A stretch of 64,000 bases of DNA from Parelaphostrongylus tenuis (GCA_019055375.1 JAHQIW010000975.1:1-64000); one strand, 5' to 3'; counted from the stretch's first letter, positions 47,521-61,400 are shown. Made by a program: numbers and translations. The notes: generated by a model from the letters alone, not told the origin.

Positions 47521-50500
47521 TTAGTGGGACTTCGTGGAACTTTCGTCATCCCATTCAAAATCAGCATCTTCGTCGACAAATTTGCAGCAACGCTAGAACG
47601 TAGAACATTCAAGTAGTAATATCAATATAACGGTGTAATATCTATGCTTAGCTACTGATCAGTTCAGTTTGATTCATTAGTATATCTCGAGCATCGAAAC
47701 AGTGGCTGCGCGTGCTTTCCTCCATACTTTGATGTTTATTTGGGCAATGTGTCTAAGGAACAGTTGAACTCCAATTGTCATCATGATTAGTCGAAAACCA
47801 TATCCTGTTTAAAAGGATAAAGGATAAAGCTCTCGGCGTTGATCAATCCCTGAGGGATGCGCCATGCATTCGACTTCAATTTTTAACTTCGTTTGAGGTG
47901 ATTGAATGCATATCTGGCCTTTACAATGACTCGCGGTGGCCTCCTGCTGAACCGAGTCAGTGCTGCTTATCCTCCCAGACAAGTCTGAGACCTGTCTGGT
48001 ACCAATTTACCGACCCCGGAGGGATGGATGGCTTGGTGAGCCATGAGCGCGAGATCGAACCATTGACTCTCGTGTGTGACGCAGAGCACCTCTAACCACT
48101 GCGCCACATGCGCTCTTTATATCCTGGTTATACGAACAAAATATGATTGATTTCTGACCTGTTTCTAGGCTATCTTTTATTAATGATTTGTCGACAAGAC
48201 AAACTGAAACTGAGTAAGTCGCGAATCTCACTTTTAGTATTAATTTGATGAGCAATGAAACAAAAAAAATTAGATTGAATCTGCATAAGATGCTGGTACC
48301 TTGAGTGCTTCTATGAGTTTTGTATAATCGGGAGTAGAAGTATAGTTGAGATTTCGAAGCAGAACCGGAAACATTTCGAAATGGCGTGGGAGATATCTGG
48401 AGGTGTATTTTGAATCAATCATATAACTAGATCGAACCACGTTTTAAGTTGATTATAAGTTATTCGCGAAGAGCATAATCAAGATTCAGCCAAGAAACAA
48501 GTTTGCTGATCTAACTAGTTGCCTTGATTTATAGAGTGGTTCGAGATTACGATTTCTTAACAGACCAAACCTCGAAAGTTCATTGTAGGTGAGTCGTCGC
48601 TTCAGCTGGAATATATCATCTTGTTCTGTAAATGTACGCCATGGTAATGATCCTTCAGCCAACTCGATAAGAGTGTAATAGATGCTCCATAGATCGTCCA
48701 CAGGTCCCTAAAAATGATCAGATTTTGAGCAAATCTTAATCGTAGTTCTATTGGAACCGGAGCTTGATGGTGCTATTTGCTATAAGCACTTATTAAAGGT
48801 AATCTATAGAGCCCATCAAATGTCGCGACAAGATTGACAGCGGATCTCAGTTGGAAACCAATCTAAGATATATTCAATCCAAAATGAACAAGTCTCGACG
48901 TTCAGTGGGCCAAAGATAAGACAGGTTGGTTGAATGGAAGAGGAGCAACGATATTCAGGTCAGTAGTAATAGGAGAATAAAATGTGTTAGGCTACTGGAC
49001 TGTTGACATTTCTACAGAAGTTCATACTAGTTGCGACTTTGACGAACCTGCTCCTTCCTTTCATGTACGGCTAGCGAAACATAACGCATAGTACCTCTAA
49101 AAGCGGCATAAGCACGTTCCTTTCGCAGATCACCGTTGGACGAACGGAATCGCCTGGTCATTCCTGATATTTTGATACAGAAGTTTGTATTGTAAATGAA
49201 GGCTTGGTTTTGTTACTTTTTAGGATCAGATATTTGCAATCTTTCAAAATGTCCAACGACCTACCAAAGTCGACGAGGTAGATGATTCGTCGATGTTCAC
49301 CGATACCGACACACATATTTGAAGGCTTCACATCTCTGCAAAAGCAGAGTTGCACTTAAAATTCTATCAATAAATCATTTATCCCTCTAAGGACGACGAG
49401 AAGCATTTTGCTTCTCACAGCGCGATGTCTAGTCTCACTGTGCTACTGTAATGGCGGCATCGCATCTCGTGAGAATGCAGGCAGGTAGCCAGACAAGCGT
49501 GCGCGAAAGAAGTCGCGTTTCGTGGGAAAGCGACGGCGCGACGCCGCCTGCCTCTCAACGCTGGTCCTCGAGAGGATATCTGAGAGCGTGGAGTGATATG
49601 CAAACACTCGACCTCCAGGCAATAGTGGAACCCGCATTTTATCCATAAAAGGTGCGCGTGCTACCACTCCTTCATGAAGGTCACCCCTTTGGTGCCACAC
49701 ATTCTATCGAAAAATTTCGGAATGTTCCATATTCTTCGCATACCTGTGCAGATATCCAAGATCATGCACGCATTTGAGCGCCTCTACGGCTTGAATTCCA
49801 ACACGGATTGTCTTAAAAGTGAAATTCAATGCCTAACTTAGTGCCTTATGATTTCAAAAGGCCAGCGGAATATCTCAGATTTTTCCATAAGTATTGAAGA
49901 CATGGTCCTCAAAGTTTGAAGCCTTTTGGTAATGAGGTCAGAACTTATTTTCTATATCTGGGACGTTTTCTTTCCAAAATGTTGCAAAATGCGACAGCAA
50001 TGCTAAAGTCGTAAAAACAACAAAAGCCAGTTATAGAGCTATAGTGTTGGTACTTTTCTGCTATCAAACACGGACTTTTGGAGGGACCTCTTTTCTGGCT
50101 ATTAGTAATCATTCGAGAGCTCAAGCCTCGAAGATTTCAAAGATGTAAGTGTTTTTTTTTTAGAAAAGCCTTCTTGAGCATTATTGTTATGGTTGAACAA
50201 AGCTCTTTCCCAATCTTATACCAACCATTTGAGAGCGTAAATCTCGGAGATTTCAAAAATATATTGGTAATGAGCGGCGTATTCGAACCCCAATCTCATT
50301 TTTCTTGTTACACTGAAGTAAAAGGTTTTTCATAAACAAGCACTACATTGGAGTCGCCAAAACTTACTTTACCGAATGCTTAATAATAACAGTCTAAAGA
50401 AGACGCTGTCCCTACGAAATATGAGCGTGATAATAGCGACGCGCGTGAAACAGAATTTCATTATTTATGTTACAGCGCTGTAGGTACATTGAGTGGTAAG

Positions 50501-53500
50501 CGAAAATTTGACTTCAGACGGGAGTTAAACCCGCGTTTCACTCCCCCGGTATAGGTAAACATGGGTTCAACTCCCGTCTGAGGCTCAAGTTTTGCTTACC
50601 ATGCAATTCTTCTAGCCATATTTGAAACATCATATCACTGCGAAGCAGTTTAAACATAAGAATTCTTGTGCACATCTTCGAATTCTCCGAAACTAAGCTC
50701 TAGAATGGGGAGTAAAAATCTAGTTAAAATGAGAACCTCAGTATTCGGCACTATTACATGACGTTACAATGGCCTGTACACTAGCTTGACTAACAAGTTT
50801 CTTTGGCCACAAACTAACGAACAGAGACCAGCAAGGTTGTGTTTTGGTCGGGTAACCTGAATCTTCTAGAACTACTTGGAGCAGCCCATTTTGTTCTAGA
50901 GAGTTGTGAAAAATGAGGTGTGGGTCCAACTGCCACGAGAGTATCTCATTTTCATTATTATTTTCGATCTACTCCCCCAACACTCTCTTTGAATCAATCA
51001 TCGAACGCTCAGAAAACGCCGTAGCTCAGCTGCCTTCAAGACTGCAAGAAGAATCGTCTTGACCATCTTTCTACGAACTGATAAGAAAGACGAAATCTTC
51101 AAGCAGCAGCCAGAGCAGGACGTGACATGTTTGAAGATCTTTGTAGATAATGAATGCGTAGAAGTTAATTGAATACGAGAAATCCTGGAAACCGCACAGT
51201 AAATTGTGATCGAAGGTCGTGCGTGATGAATGATTCATATTTATTTAGCACATGAGTCGTCATTACAATTGCTACTGTGCGGATCCCAGTACTAGCATTC
51301 GCTTCGTTTTTCGTCTTCTTCTTGAATGACATAGAATACTGGTCGTGCGTGTCTTCTTACAATCTTGAGGACAGCCTGGACGTGGCGTTCCATAGAGCTT
51401 TCTTGCTGACTGCCGGAGAGTGTTGGGAGTGAAGCTCGGCTCCACGCGCCGCCGCGACGACCATCACAACCACTCGCCCGCGGCACCCCCGAAATATTCA
51501 TGTCTATTGCTAAAATCCTCAAATCAAAGCGCGGTCAGTTTTTGATCGATTTTATTTATTAGATTCAAAAACTTCAGGCAAAGCTTTCGTATATAGAAGA
51601 CTTACGGTGTGCACACTGAAACGTCGTTCAAGGTGTGCTTTTCGTAATTCGGTTAGATTTCGTCCTAGCATTTGCATTACTATATAATTGTAGTTGTTAT
51701 GCCAACCGGACGCATACTGTAAAATACCAAATATATTTTGAGACGTTGTGTTTTCTCATATGTTCGATAATACTTTCCCATGTCGGTAATCATTTTCAAC
51801 ACTCTGGGTGCAACGCGTTTTCTGCTTTTTTCTAGAGTTTAACTAGTTATTCAATAGCTCAAATCTTGACATTCCGATTTTATACCTCGTTTTTAGAAGG
51901 TTCTATTTATTGCGCGGTAGTAGTAAAAATGAAATCATGTATCACACATGGCGCGCATTTTGCAGGCCAAAGCTTTTGCTCTAGAATTACAACGCAGAGC
52001 CCAAAATTCTTAAGGGAAGGAGAATTTTAAAATGATTAACCGAAATGCGGCTATAGCGCGCGTCGCGTTTGAAACGCAGTTTTATTTTCAGTGCTACGGC
52101 AGCAATGCAAGATGACCTTACGAAAAACAAGTAGGGTCTTGAAATCATCGAGAATTAAGCTTCCAATTGATTACTAAGATTCTAGCGAAAATCTTTGTCC
52201 ATCAATAAAGGCCTTTTCAGAAAATGAATACTAATATCGGAAAAGTACCGACTTGATTTTTGGATCTCAACAGAAATCTCTACATATGCTGGAAACATCT
52301 TTCTCTCCGTATATGTTCTGCCTCTCATTTTCCCTCTTTCTCTCTCTCTCTCTCTTTATACTCCGGATATATTTTGTTTTAGTATTCTTGTGTTTCTTCT
52401 GTCTATTTATAAAGATTCAATACATAGTCTGCGAAAATTTTTCAGCCTTTTGAAAATTTGACATGTTGATGGCTTGCGTACGCTTCGACGGTCTCGTCCA
52501 CCTCATCAGATCCACACGTCCCACAAGTCAGTGCTAAACAGGAGGGTAAGAGGGACACTGTATATTAGGGCCAGACAACGTGGAATATGTTGTTGTGTGT
52601 AGCGTTTCTCAGTCGATGGTTTGCGGCTGTAATTGATTAAATAAGCCTTTACTTTCTACTTTCAATCGACTGTTCTTTGAAAACTCATAAAGTCATAAAT
52701 ATCCTCTCATATTATTTATTGAATGATTAAAACAAGTTTTCATGAAACAACCGATTAAAAGGCAAGGTTTATTTGCTTAACAGCAGCAGCAAGCCATTTA
52801 CTGAAGAAGTGGTTCAGATATTATCTCAGATATACTGTGTCTCCCCTTTCCTCTTAAGTACTGTTGACTCTGGAGCGTGTGGTTCTAAGTATACATGTCA
52901 GACCGTCAAAACATGCGTAAGCCAATAACATGACAAGCCTCGAAAGGGTTACAACGGTCTCTCAGACTTCTTCGCAACATTTGATTTGTCTTTTTTGTTC
53001 TAGGCGTTTTTTTTTTAGCATTCTTTACCCATAATAGCCCTTTTACTTGTGTTTTTTTCTTTCTTTCTCCCTAAGCTTAATCAATATCCCAGTTTCAAAG
53101 AGAAAATGGCGGAGGATATCCTTTTTCTCGTGATTTGACAAGAGTCCATTTGAAACAGAAAAACTATCGAGTAAAAACAGAAGGAACAGTAATAAAAAGC
53201 CTATATTCTTCACTAAGTAATGCAACTATGAACACTTCATTAGGAATCGGATAATCTATGCAATAGAACTTGTAGAACAGTATCCAAATAAAAGAGAACT
53301 GAACAAATCTACTTACCAGTTTGGGTGAATGTCGTGTGCCGAGAAGTTTCGTAAGCACTCTCTGCTCAAGAACCATTCGTGCGGCGTCTTCAGATTGTGG
53401 TTCGACCTTAGCCGCCACTACAGTACCCTTGTCCTTCAAGAAAAGAGTACCATCATCTCAGTGTTCAACATGATGATTTGAAGATCAAAGCTGCTCTAGC

Positions 53501-54492
53501 CTACATATTCTACTCTGAATCACTATCAAAATCCTACGCTGTAGTCTGAGTGCGAAGGGGTTACAGTGAGGTGATACATAACCCATAATGTGCTATCCAA
53601 TCACTACGTTGCACTGAAGTCAAAACAATCAGTTGCAATGCGACAAACTGATATATTCACATCATCGTCCCATCGCTCCGCTGATAAAATAAAATGGGAG
53701 CTTGAAGAGCGCTTACGAGGCCTGAAAGTGGTTTTGATAAACCACAGTTACCACGATTTCCACTCTAGTAAGCATGTCAGACCACGGCGCTTAACATATT
53801 GAGTCGTTCATGAATTTTGACACGAGCAATAAACACTAGATTTATTGAATCAATATTGCATGATTTTAGTATTGTTTAATCTCGCAATTTTTGCAAACAT
53901 TTTGATATACAATTTGCCCATAATTACTTCAAGATGGAACTGCCTTGAGAACAATTGCGCTTGCTAATCATGCACGAATAGTACGTAGGAAAAATGCTAG
54001 TGAAGCGGCGCGCAAGATTAATGGAGCAAGGGGCATGATAGGTTGCAGAAAGGACGGCTAGGAAGTGGTTTGCGAAGTTTAAAGATGGACAGAACAGTCT
54101 GGAGGACTAATCGCGTTGGGTTGTTGAAAACTCTATCAATCTTGTGCGCTGCTTGACTAACATTTTTTCTTACGCGCCATTCGTGTATGAATAGCAGGCG
54201 AATTCGTTCTCACGACAGCTCCATCTTAAAGCAAGTATAGCCAACTTGTATGCTAAAATGTTTGTAAGAAAATGCGAAATTGAATTATACCCAAAATCAT
54301 GCAATCATAATTATATCTGTTTAATAAATTTGGTGTTCATTGCTCTAGTATCGAAATTAATGAATCAACGTAATGTAATTTGACGTGCGATCACAACTAA
54401 ATATATTCATGTTCAGCGGTTTCGCCGCTTTCTTTTTAGTGCGACAGTTCTTTCTCATTTTCTAGGCACTACATATGTGTGTGTGTGTGTGT

Positions 54493-54555
<63 letters not shown>

Positions 54556-55289
54556 GTGTGTGTGTGTAGCGTAGTCAGTGGAGGGACTCTCTAATACACA
54601 CGTGATTCTTGGCTCTATTTTGTGTTCATGGCAAACCAAGCCCTTTGATTTTTCGGAGTGGATAAATGGCGTTGAACCTGTCTGGAATGTCAAAATATCT
54701 AGTCGATGCATGGATACACGCCTGAGTGTGTACTCAGAAATGAGTGTATGGACAGCGATCTATTCAGCCACTCCGATTCTACGAACTGAGTCAGATACAT
54801 GACGCGCTCCAGGAACTAGTCAACAATCAACGCTTTTGTGCTCGAAGTATTAAAATGGTCGTAACAGTAATGTTGAACTTTGTTTTCAGTGTTCGTCATA
54901 AGCATGCAGAATAGGCATGATGTGTTTTAGCGTATCCTCATCATGATAACGTGCTATAGATTGCGATAGTAATCAAAACTTCTTGAATCAGATATAAATC
55001 AACTTCATAATATCCTACAATATCAGTAGCTCGATAGATTTGTCCGAATCCACCACCACCGATCATCTTTTCAATGCGATACTTGTTTCCTAACACTACA
55101 CCTCTGTCGAGGTATTGAGGGGCATTTTTCCCTCGAACCTGAAAAATTGTGTTAGAAAGCATTTTGAGTTCGTTTGTTGTAAGATTAACTGTATAATCAC
55201 ATTGTTACCTTAGAAACGTGACGTTGTTGTTGCGCTTCATCGTTTTGTGCAGCACAGCCTGCTTGTTCATTCACTGAGCGCCGTTCGTG
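47521..55289 (-). CDS. CK1/tau-tubulin-kinase-type protein kinase, incomplete model
   Basis: Minus-strand exons: 55289-55209, 55138-55019, 53433-53317, 49811-49744, 49335-49265, 49163-49048, 48707-48571, 48396-48300 and 47592-47521. Phases agree throughout. Order of motifs: GGGGFGQIYRATD (Gly loop), TVVAAKVEP (ATP lysine), VEALKCVHDLGYLHRDVKPSN (catalytic loop), YLVDFG, FRGTMRYVSLAVHERKE (activation segment of the TTBK/CK1 group), DDLWSIYYTLIELAEGSLPW and a C-terminal DADFEWDDE. All catalytic residues are present. One exon of roughly 40 codons (hinge region) should lie in the 3.5-kb interval 49,812-53,316 but was not found, and no start codon is visible. It is either misassembled, diverged, or being lost. 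Substrate unknown. Confidence 0.8.
47815..48120 (-). repeat. S1 SINE in kinase intron
   Basis: Best-preserved minus-strand copy. Double tail unit AAGGATAAAGGATAAAGC at 47,812, head with ATCGAACCATTGACTCTCG and GTGGCGCAGTGG complement ending near 48,115. Sense with the kinase. Confidence 0.8.
49395..49700. repeat. GC-rich insertion in kinase intron
   Basis: Markedly GC- and CpG-rich (e.g. GGCGCGACGCCGCCTGCC) between exons at 49,335 and 49,744. Its right part shares GATATGCAAAC and GGAACCCGCATTTTA wording with 30,610 and 40,950. Long open frames on both strands look like composition artefacts. Confidence 0.4.
50050..50600. repeat. long-TIR arm and tRNA-like unit in kinase intron
   Basis: 50,050-50,340 matches an arm of the long-TIR family (CTATTAGTAATCATTCGAGAGC). 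50,490-50,600 carries paired GGGAGTTAAACCCGCGTTTC and GGGTTCAACTCCCGTC units like the tRNA-like arms at 14.7-15.1 kb. Confidence 0.45.
51270..51480 (-). repeat. transposon-derived fragment
   Basis: Copy of the 34,960-35,215 repeat (GTGCGGATCCCAGTACT, CGTCTTCTTCTTGAATG, GAATACTGGTCG, GCTCGGCTCCACGCGC). Located in the 3.5-kb kinase intron. Confidence 0.4.
52465..52685. repeat. FB2-related repeat
   Basis: Shares CAGGAGGGT, TCTCAGTCGATGG and ATCGACTGTT with the 42.2-kb element. Carries a minus-strand hammerhead-like motif (CTGATGAGGTGGACGAGACC..GAAGCG) in which the GAAA box is altered. Confidence 0.4.
53890..54360 (+). mobile_element. mariner-derived element with transposase remnant
   Basis: Ends TTTTGATATACAATTTGCCC and a complementary GTATGCTAAAATG region. 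The interior encodes EAARKIN then RKWFAKFKDGQNSLED in shifted frames, the mariner helix-turn-helix region, with stops. Autonomous-type relative of the MITE at 31.3 kb. In a kinase intron. Confidence 0.6.
54474..54570. repeat. TG microsatellite
   Basis: About 45 tandem TG units with minor interruptions, in a kinase intron. Confidence 0.95.
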
Positions 55290-55369
55290 CTGAAATTGGG
55301 ACTGTTCGTGCCCACAAAAAAATTCATAACGATTTTCTCCTTCCTTTGAGTATGAAGTAAGCTAATTTC

Positions 55370-58300
55370 ACGGTCCTCCCTTCTTGAGGGATCTCTGCAC
55401 GGTTTATCGCGAAAGCATTTGGCGCTCTTCAGGTAGGGTGGTGGATAGGGGAATTATACCGAACTAAAAGCAACCGTGTGCTTCCGGAGTCGCAAGTGCT
55501 TTGAGGGGATGAACTCCCTGTTTCTGTAGCGGCGACTTGACAGAGCTCTAATTCAATGTGTCAAACTGACCAAAAGCCTGCAATCAAGCAGCTGGGAAGT
55601 ATATGGAAAATGGTTGGGAATCGCCTTCAGCAAATAAGCTCCTCCTCGTCTTCCGGAAGAGACTGGCAAGCAGTTCGTAAGCATTCAGCTCCCACGTTCA
55701 AAGCCGATCAAACTACACATTAGGTATTTTGCTTACGAAATCGCTATAGAAGATTTAATAATATCAACAAGAAAGATGAGGTTCAACGTCATCGGCCTGG
55801 CTGAGATGACAAGACGCCATCTGTTTTACATTGTCTGTGACACCGCAGAGAACTGTTTCTTGGAACATGCGATCGCAAAGATGTTGGCGGGTCAAATCGA
55901 ATTTAGCCATGAACATCGATTCTTTGAGGAACTAACAACCCGGACTGAAACAATGTGGAGCGATGCCGGCTTTGGCCATCTTCGTTGTTTACACACCTAC
56001 ATCAAGCTATGACGGAGACAAAGATGAAGCATTCCATATGGACCTCGAAAACTTCTTCAAAGAGGACCATACATTTTTCATGGTCATCGCTGAAGTTCTT
56101 AACGCGAAAACTGAACCTAGAAAAACATCTGAAGGACGTCACATTGGAGACCCACGGATTAGCATGGAATGAATAAGGTGAAAGGCTATCTATTTCATCT
56201 TGACGATCAAAATCATCCATGGTAACTCACAATTTCTAAGAGCCTCGTTCTCAGTGGTGAATTGAGAGTCTTCCAATAAGAGTAATAACACGAAATAGAC
56301 CACAAGTTAGTAAATCTAAGATTTTTGCTGTTGTATAAAAACTCTACACGAGATCAGACGGTCGCCTCCGTGTAACATTCCAATTATTGCGAAAAGCGGA
56401 GAAAGCGCTAAATCTAGACAACGAAATTTCAGAACTACCATAAACTAGTTGTACTCAAATCATTAGACGGCTCTTGCGAAGATACCGTTATTGATAATAT
56501 TGGCGTAGAACACGAGCGACTCATCCAAGATCTTCACGTAAGCGCTATGGAAGCCGAGAGTCCTAAAGTCACGAAGAGACGCTTGTCTTTACAGACGCTC
56601 GAGCTGATACGTTAACGTGGAATCGCACAAGCTACAGGCAGCCGCAATCTAAAGTGAATTTTGCGAAACGCTGCAGAGAAGCGCTATATGAAGACCTTAA
56701 AGAAAGACGAGCAGCAGTTATTACCGAAGCTGTACAAAATGGGAAAAACATTCTCAGGGCTCAACGGAGCTTCAACAATGGCAAGGCCAAAATTATTGCA
56801 CTCCGACGCTTTGATGAAACAATTACATCTTTCCGATAGGCAATAGAGAGAATAATACACGATTACTAGTCGAGTCTCCTCGATGACCACGTCCTTTTAC
56901 CTTTATATAAAAAAGAGAATGAATTTGTCGTTCCACCAATTTTTCTTCCAAATCCGGCATGCTATTTTTTCGGTGAAGAATGGAACAACACCCGGCCCAG
57001 CCAGGATAAAGCCAGAACACTCGAAAAACCTCATCAGTTTTCAACAACACATTGGGTCGGCTCTTCACTCATAACCTGTAAAATTGCAAGGTTTCCAGCC
57101 AATAGAAGCTAGCAATACCTAGTTATTGTTCAAAAAGGGAGACCTTCACGACATAGGCAGATATGGCCCAATTTGTTTGCTGTATGTCGTCTATAAACTC
57201 TTCGATCGTGCGATATTAAACCGGACTGACAAAATACTGGACGAGGAATAGCCATGAGTACAAGCAGGGTTCCGAAAATGCTTAAGTACTCTGAGCCACA
57301 TCCACATGATCGCAAGACTCACTGAAGTTTTAGGAGAGTACAAACTACCCTCTGTCTCACTCTCATCAATTTTAAGAAAACAATTGATGTGTCGAAACAG
57401 AATCAGTCATAGAAGCTATAAAAGCAGAAATGTTCCTACTTAGTATGAAACGATTTTTGGCGAGCTATGTAAGAATTTCGAAACCGAAATATCCCATTTT
57501 ATAACGATATGTCGACGTAAGAAGAGGGATTCGATAAGGTGATACCATCTGACCAAAATTATTTACTGCCATCCTCCAAAGCGTCTTCAGTCTACTGAAG
57601 ACATCGCTCTTATAACACCAAGCATCACTCAGGAGGAACGAATGTTTATCGATTCGATAACGCCAGTGCAAAGATTGGTATTTGAATAAATCAAACGAAA
57701 ACGATAAGTGTGAACAATGGAGTGGTTTCATCAAACTATATTGAATTTTTTCGTAAGGTCTCAAACCTAGATTGGAAAGTACTGCTGTACACCTTGGTAA
57801 CAGCCGTAAGCCATCGAGTAACAATCAGTTTAGGCACATCAGGTGATTATTTTCTCTGTTCAAACTGCCGCATGTTTGGCGCTAGTGCTATTGATAGTAG
57901 GAGTGAGCAGTAAGGCATGCGATACTGGTGAGATGTACGAGCTACGCGAAAACATTCGTACATCGCTCGAGATGCCATACCAGACCTTCAAAAGGCTTGA
58001 AAGTTCTATTAGACTATTATGGGTTTTTGAGCGAGGTCACAGACCTAGTCAATTAGAAGAGATTGGTTTTGACTGCCCCATTCACGTTCAACGAAATGAA
58101 TAAGTCCGAAAGCTCCAGTTATGTCTGTCTAGCACGAAAAATCGACATGAAGAATGGCCTTGCTACAGAGCTGAGTGGGAGGAAGCGAGCGAGGTGAGGA
58201 GCGTTTAAGTATATCGACGATGTAGTGACGGGAACGAAGGCATTCAACTACGTGTCACTCCTTCGTCTCAGCGGTTACACCTGCTCCAGCAAATACGAGT

Positions 58301-58785
58301 CCCCACGCAAGCAAATGGAAGCTCACATGGCGTTATTGAACGTGCAGCCAAGAGGTCGACGCTTGAAGTAAGTGGTATTTCGCAAATGAGAGAAGGGAAC
58401 CAGAGTTGTGACCTAGGTCAATGATTGAAAATTGAAAATGCTGTTCTTTTAGCGAGGCTGTCAAAAAAAAAAAGACGGGCCGGACACGTAATGCGCTTTA
58501 AAACTAATGCTGGGCGGGAGGTGTTACCTACTGGAATCCTCGAGATGTTGAGCGCTTCAAGGAGGACCATTGACCTGTTCACGAAAAGCCTAGGAAAAGT
58601 ATATGCTGCTCAACGAATTTCTAGATTAAGGGGCACCACTGGGGTAATCTTGCCCGCGGTAGAAAAAAATGGAAGTATTACTGTCGGCTGTTTGAGTGAC
58701 TCGATGATCACCGGAATGACAGGTGATACAGGTGAAGCTAAAACTGACCCAATGCAACATTATCTTAAACGCATGTGATGCGCTT
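55370..58785 (+). mobile_element. RTE-type non-LTR retrotransposon, decayed
   Basis: Order on the plus strand: 5' leader (55,370-55,730, duplicated at 27.4 kb); endonuclease-domain fragments (about 55,955-56,175: FVVYTPTSSYDGDKDEAF, EDHTFFMVIAEVLNAKTEPR); reverse-transcriptase fragments (56,940-57,630: VKNGTTPGPARIKPEHSKNL, RGIR*GDTI, PKLFTAIL); and a C-terminal RAGHVMRF..DLFTKSLG segment (58,480-58,600). Frameshifts and stops are frequent, so it is inactive. A foldback (FB3 type) is nested near 57,715-58,060. The element lies just upstream of the visible kinase exons, perhaps in a 5' intron. Confidence 0.8.
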
Positions 58786-60869
58786 TAGTTACCGGCCGTT
58801 TTCAGTACGCAGGTATGTTAGAACTATCTATCGCTGACCTGACTCTACGACATCTGATGTTTGTGAGCAATGAAAAATTTTTTTCATGGTTCCAGATATG
58901 CATGTTTATCGTGCGGCCCAGTGATCAGAGCTGTACTTTCGTATTGTACATCACTTGTGATTCAATTCTGCTCACTGATTAACGCAACTTCTGTCCTTTC
59001 GTGTTTAGAAAATTGGTATCAGAGTTGTTTTTGAGGACAAATACGCTAACTTGAGATACTGATAGGCCAGCAAAAGGCACTGCAGAGGCTGATTATACAT
59101 AAACTGTGACTGTGATGCTACAAATGGAGTTCAATGAGTAGCGCGTTATTAACAGATTGGCCAACATATCTCATAATTATTGTTCGAGCCAACATGCCGC
59201 GTGGTCAGTTGTAAGAGCTGGCTTACAGAGCCCGTGATACGTGTTTCAACCATTGACCAACGTTTTGAGCCTTGTTATTCATAGAAGTGACACATCCCAG
59301 TTCATAGTCTCTTAATATTACAACTGACAAGAAGAAGAAGAGTAAGAAGGTGGTAAGCAATGTACAACACACTAGAATATACTGAGGCTCCTCGTCGATT
59401 AGAAAATTTCCTGATGAGCGCAAATCAAATCGGCTATCTGCTATGCTTTAAGAGAAAGTGTTGAGAGTTATAATGAAAGAATCGTTTTCCCGAACAGTCT
59501 GAATGTTCGTAAAGTTCAATGAATGGCCAGGCTTTTTGTTTTTACTTCTAATATCTGTTTAAAAAATGCTAAATATAATTTCCAACCCACTTAATAACTC
59601 ACTTCGTTTGCGACGAGCATAGCTTGAATAACAGCCGACCAACCACTGAGATTCCCCTTTATGAAATGGCATACCCGACTATACTCTAGAGTCGACTATA
59701 CTCTAGAGTCGACTAGAGTCGATTACTCCAATGATTTCTATTTCAATTCAAAATATCACAACTGTTACGATACCAATTTATAAAGCCCGTATTTTTGATC
59801 ATTTAATTAGTCTGACATCAACTTGTCAAACTGAAAGAGATGTAACCTCGATTCACCTGGCCAGTAGTCGAACCAGTGACCATGTATCTTACTGCTGTAC
59901 CACTAACAAATGCGCTACAGATGGTTTGACGTTTCGCGAAACGTCAATTGTAACAAAGACTCTGTCAGCAAAATCTTACAAAAATAATCAACGGAAGTGG
60001 CCAATTTTGGCTTTTGTAGGCCTCAAAATCATTTAATTGTATTAATTCTGTCATTATCGCAAGGATTTCTGTTCTTCTTTGGAAACTGTTCCTCCGTTTT
60101 CTGAGAATATCTAAGCTTTTTATATCTAAATTATAGAAGAAACTTTTTTCTATCGTTGTAGTGCTTAGGCTTTGCATTTTTATTACTTATTGCCAGATAA
60201 ACCTGCATTAGTTTCGATCTCCGAAACTTACGCTACCTAAAGGTTACTAGTAGTGTGAAGAAAGAGCTCTGTCCTGTGAGAAATACGCGTGTGTGGAACA
60301 CAGATCTAATTCCTCTGTTGCAGTCTATGAAAAGATCTTTTAGTGGGCAGTTGGATTATCAAAATTTTTGGAATTCACGCTGTTGTATAATAATTAATAA
60401 TCTAAGGCAAAGGCTTTGTTAGCAGTATATATGCGCGAAAACACGCGCTAGATGCACCAGCGCGTGTCAAACATAATGTTATTTTGAATGACATATCGCT
60501 GTATGAAGACCTTTTCCAAGAATCGAATATTTGAAATCTCCGGGATTTAGGCGTTAGAATGGTAATCAATAATTTATGGAAAGTCTTTGCCCACAAAAAA
60601 ATTTTTTGCGTAAAAAAACCCTTACCCTACAACGAAATGCTTTCAAAATTTTTCAGTAATGCCAGTTGGTCAGTATATGAACACTTCACCTACAACTAAT
60701 GGCGTATGACTATGGTAAGTCCCCACCAGAAGCGAGACGACAATACTTCAGTGTGGGTTTTTTCGAGAGCCTGCTATGAACTTTTGGGTACTATGTCCAT
60801 TAACTTACTCAGTAGTGACGAATCATTGAGGGAAGAGAAGACCATCCTATGTATTTTGGTGAGCCATCA
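58786..60869. other. no gene recognised; repeat fragments
   Basis: Contains an FB1 fragment at 59,165-59,260, a small tandem block (ACTATACTCTAGAGTCG repeated) at 59,680-59,722, and a long-TIR family copy at 60,200-60,640 (AAAGAGCTCTGTCCTG, CCTTTTCCAAGAATCG). No coding gene is supported. Confidence 0.4.
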
Positions 60870-61400
60870 ATATTAGGTTGGAAAGAAAGTTTTGGAGCAC
60901 CTGTGGAAAATTGAAAATACACGCATGGTTTCAGACAAAGTAATAATAACAATTCTTCAAAATAAAGGCAATCGTCTTCTACTACTTCCTGCCATCGGTT
61001 CGCCAAGTTTCGGTCTGGTCAAAGAAGCGTTCCTTCGACTTCGAATTAAAGAACTTATGACTTGCTTCTTCAACTTCATGGAACATTCAGTTCGGATGTG
61101 CTAAACGAGGTTTGTCTTCGATGTCAGGATCTCCAGCACGTCAGCGTTGAAACCAACTTCCAGCAGCAGATTCGCTTGTAATGCCTTCCCGTTCAACTTC
61201 ATTGATTTCACGTCGACTGCAGCTCGTTGTGAAAGACAGGTTCCCCGATACTAAAGCAATAGAACACAAACTCCGATTGTATTGGACATGACGGAAACTT
61301 GTAACAAAGTAAAAATAAAGACGAATATTACCAAGGCTTTTAGCAGGAAAATTGCGCATAGGGAACCGTACTACTCCCATGATATGCATAAGAGTTATTT
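60870..61400 (-). mobile_element. mariner-like transposase 3' remnant
   Basis: Starts with a TTAGGTTGGAAAGAAAGTTTTGG-like terminal repeat at about 60,873. On the minus strand, ANRWQEVVEDDCLYFEE and KFFNSKSKER are typical mariner C-terminal motifs in broken frames. Sister of the fragment at 0.93-1.27 kb. Confidence 0.65.

Noticed and set aside
49443..49700. Overlapping open frames on both strands in a kinase intron
   Set aside because: GC-rich composition suppresses stops on both strands. No domain, and flanked by in-phase kinase exons.
54469..54711. Thr/His-repeat open frame
   Set aside because: Translation of the TG microsatellite.
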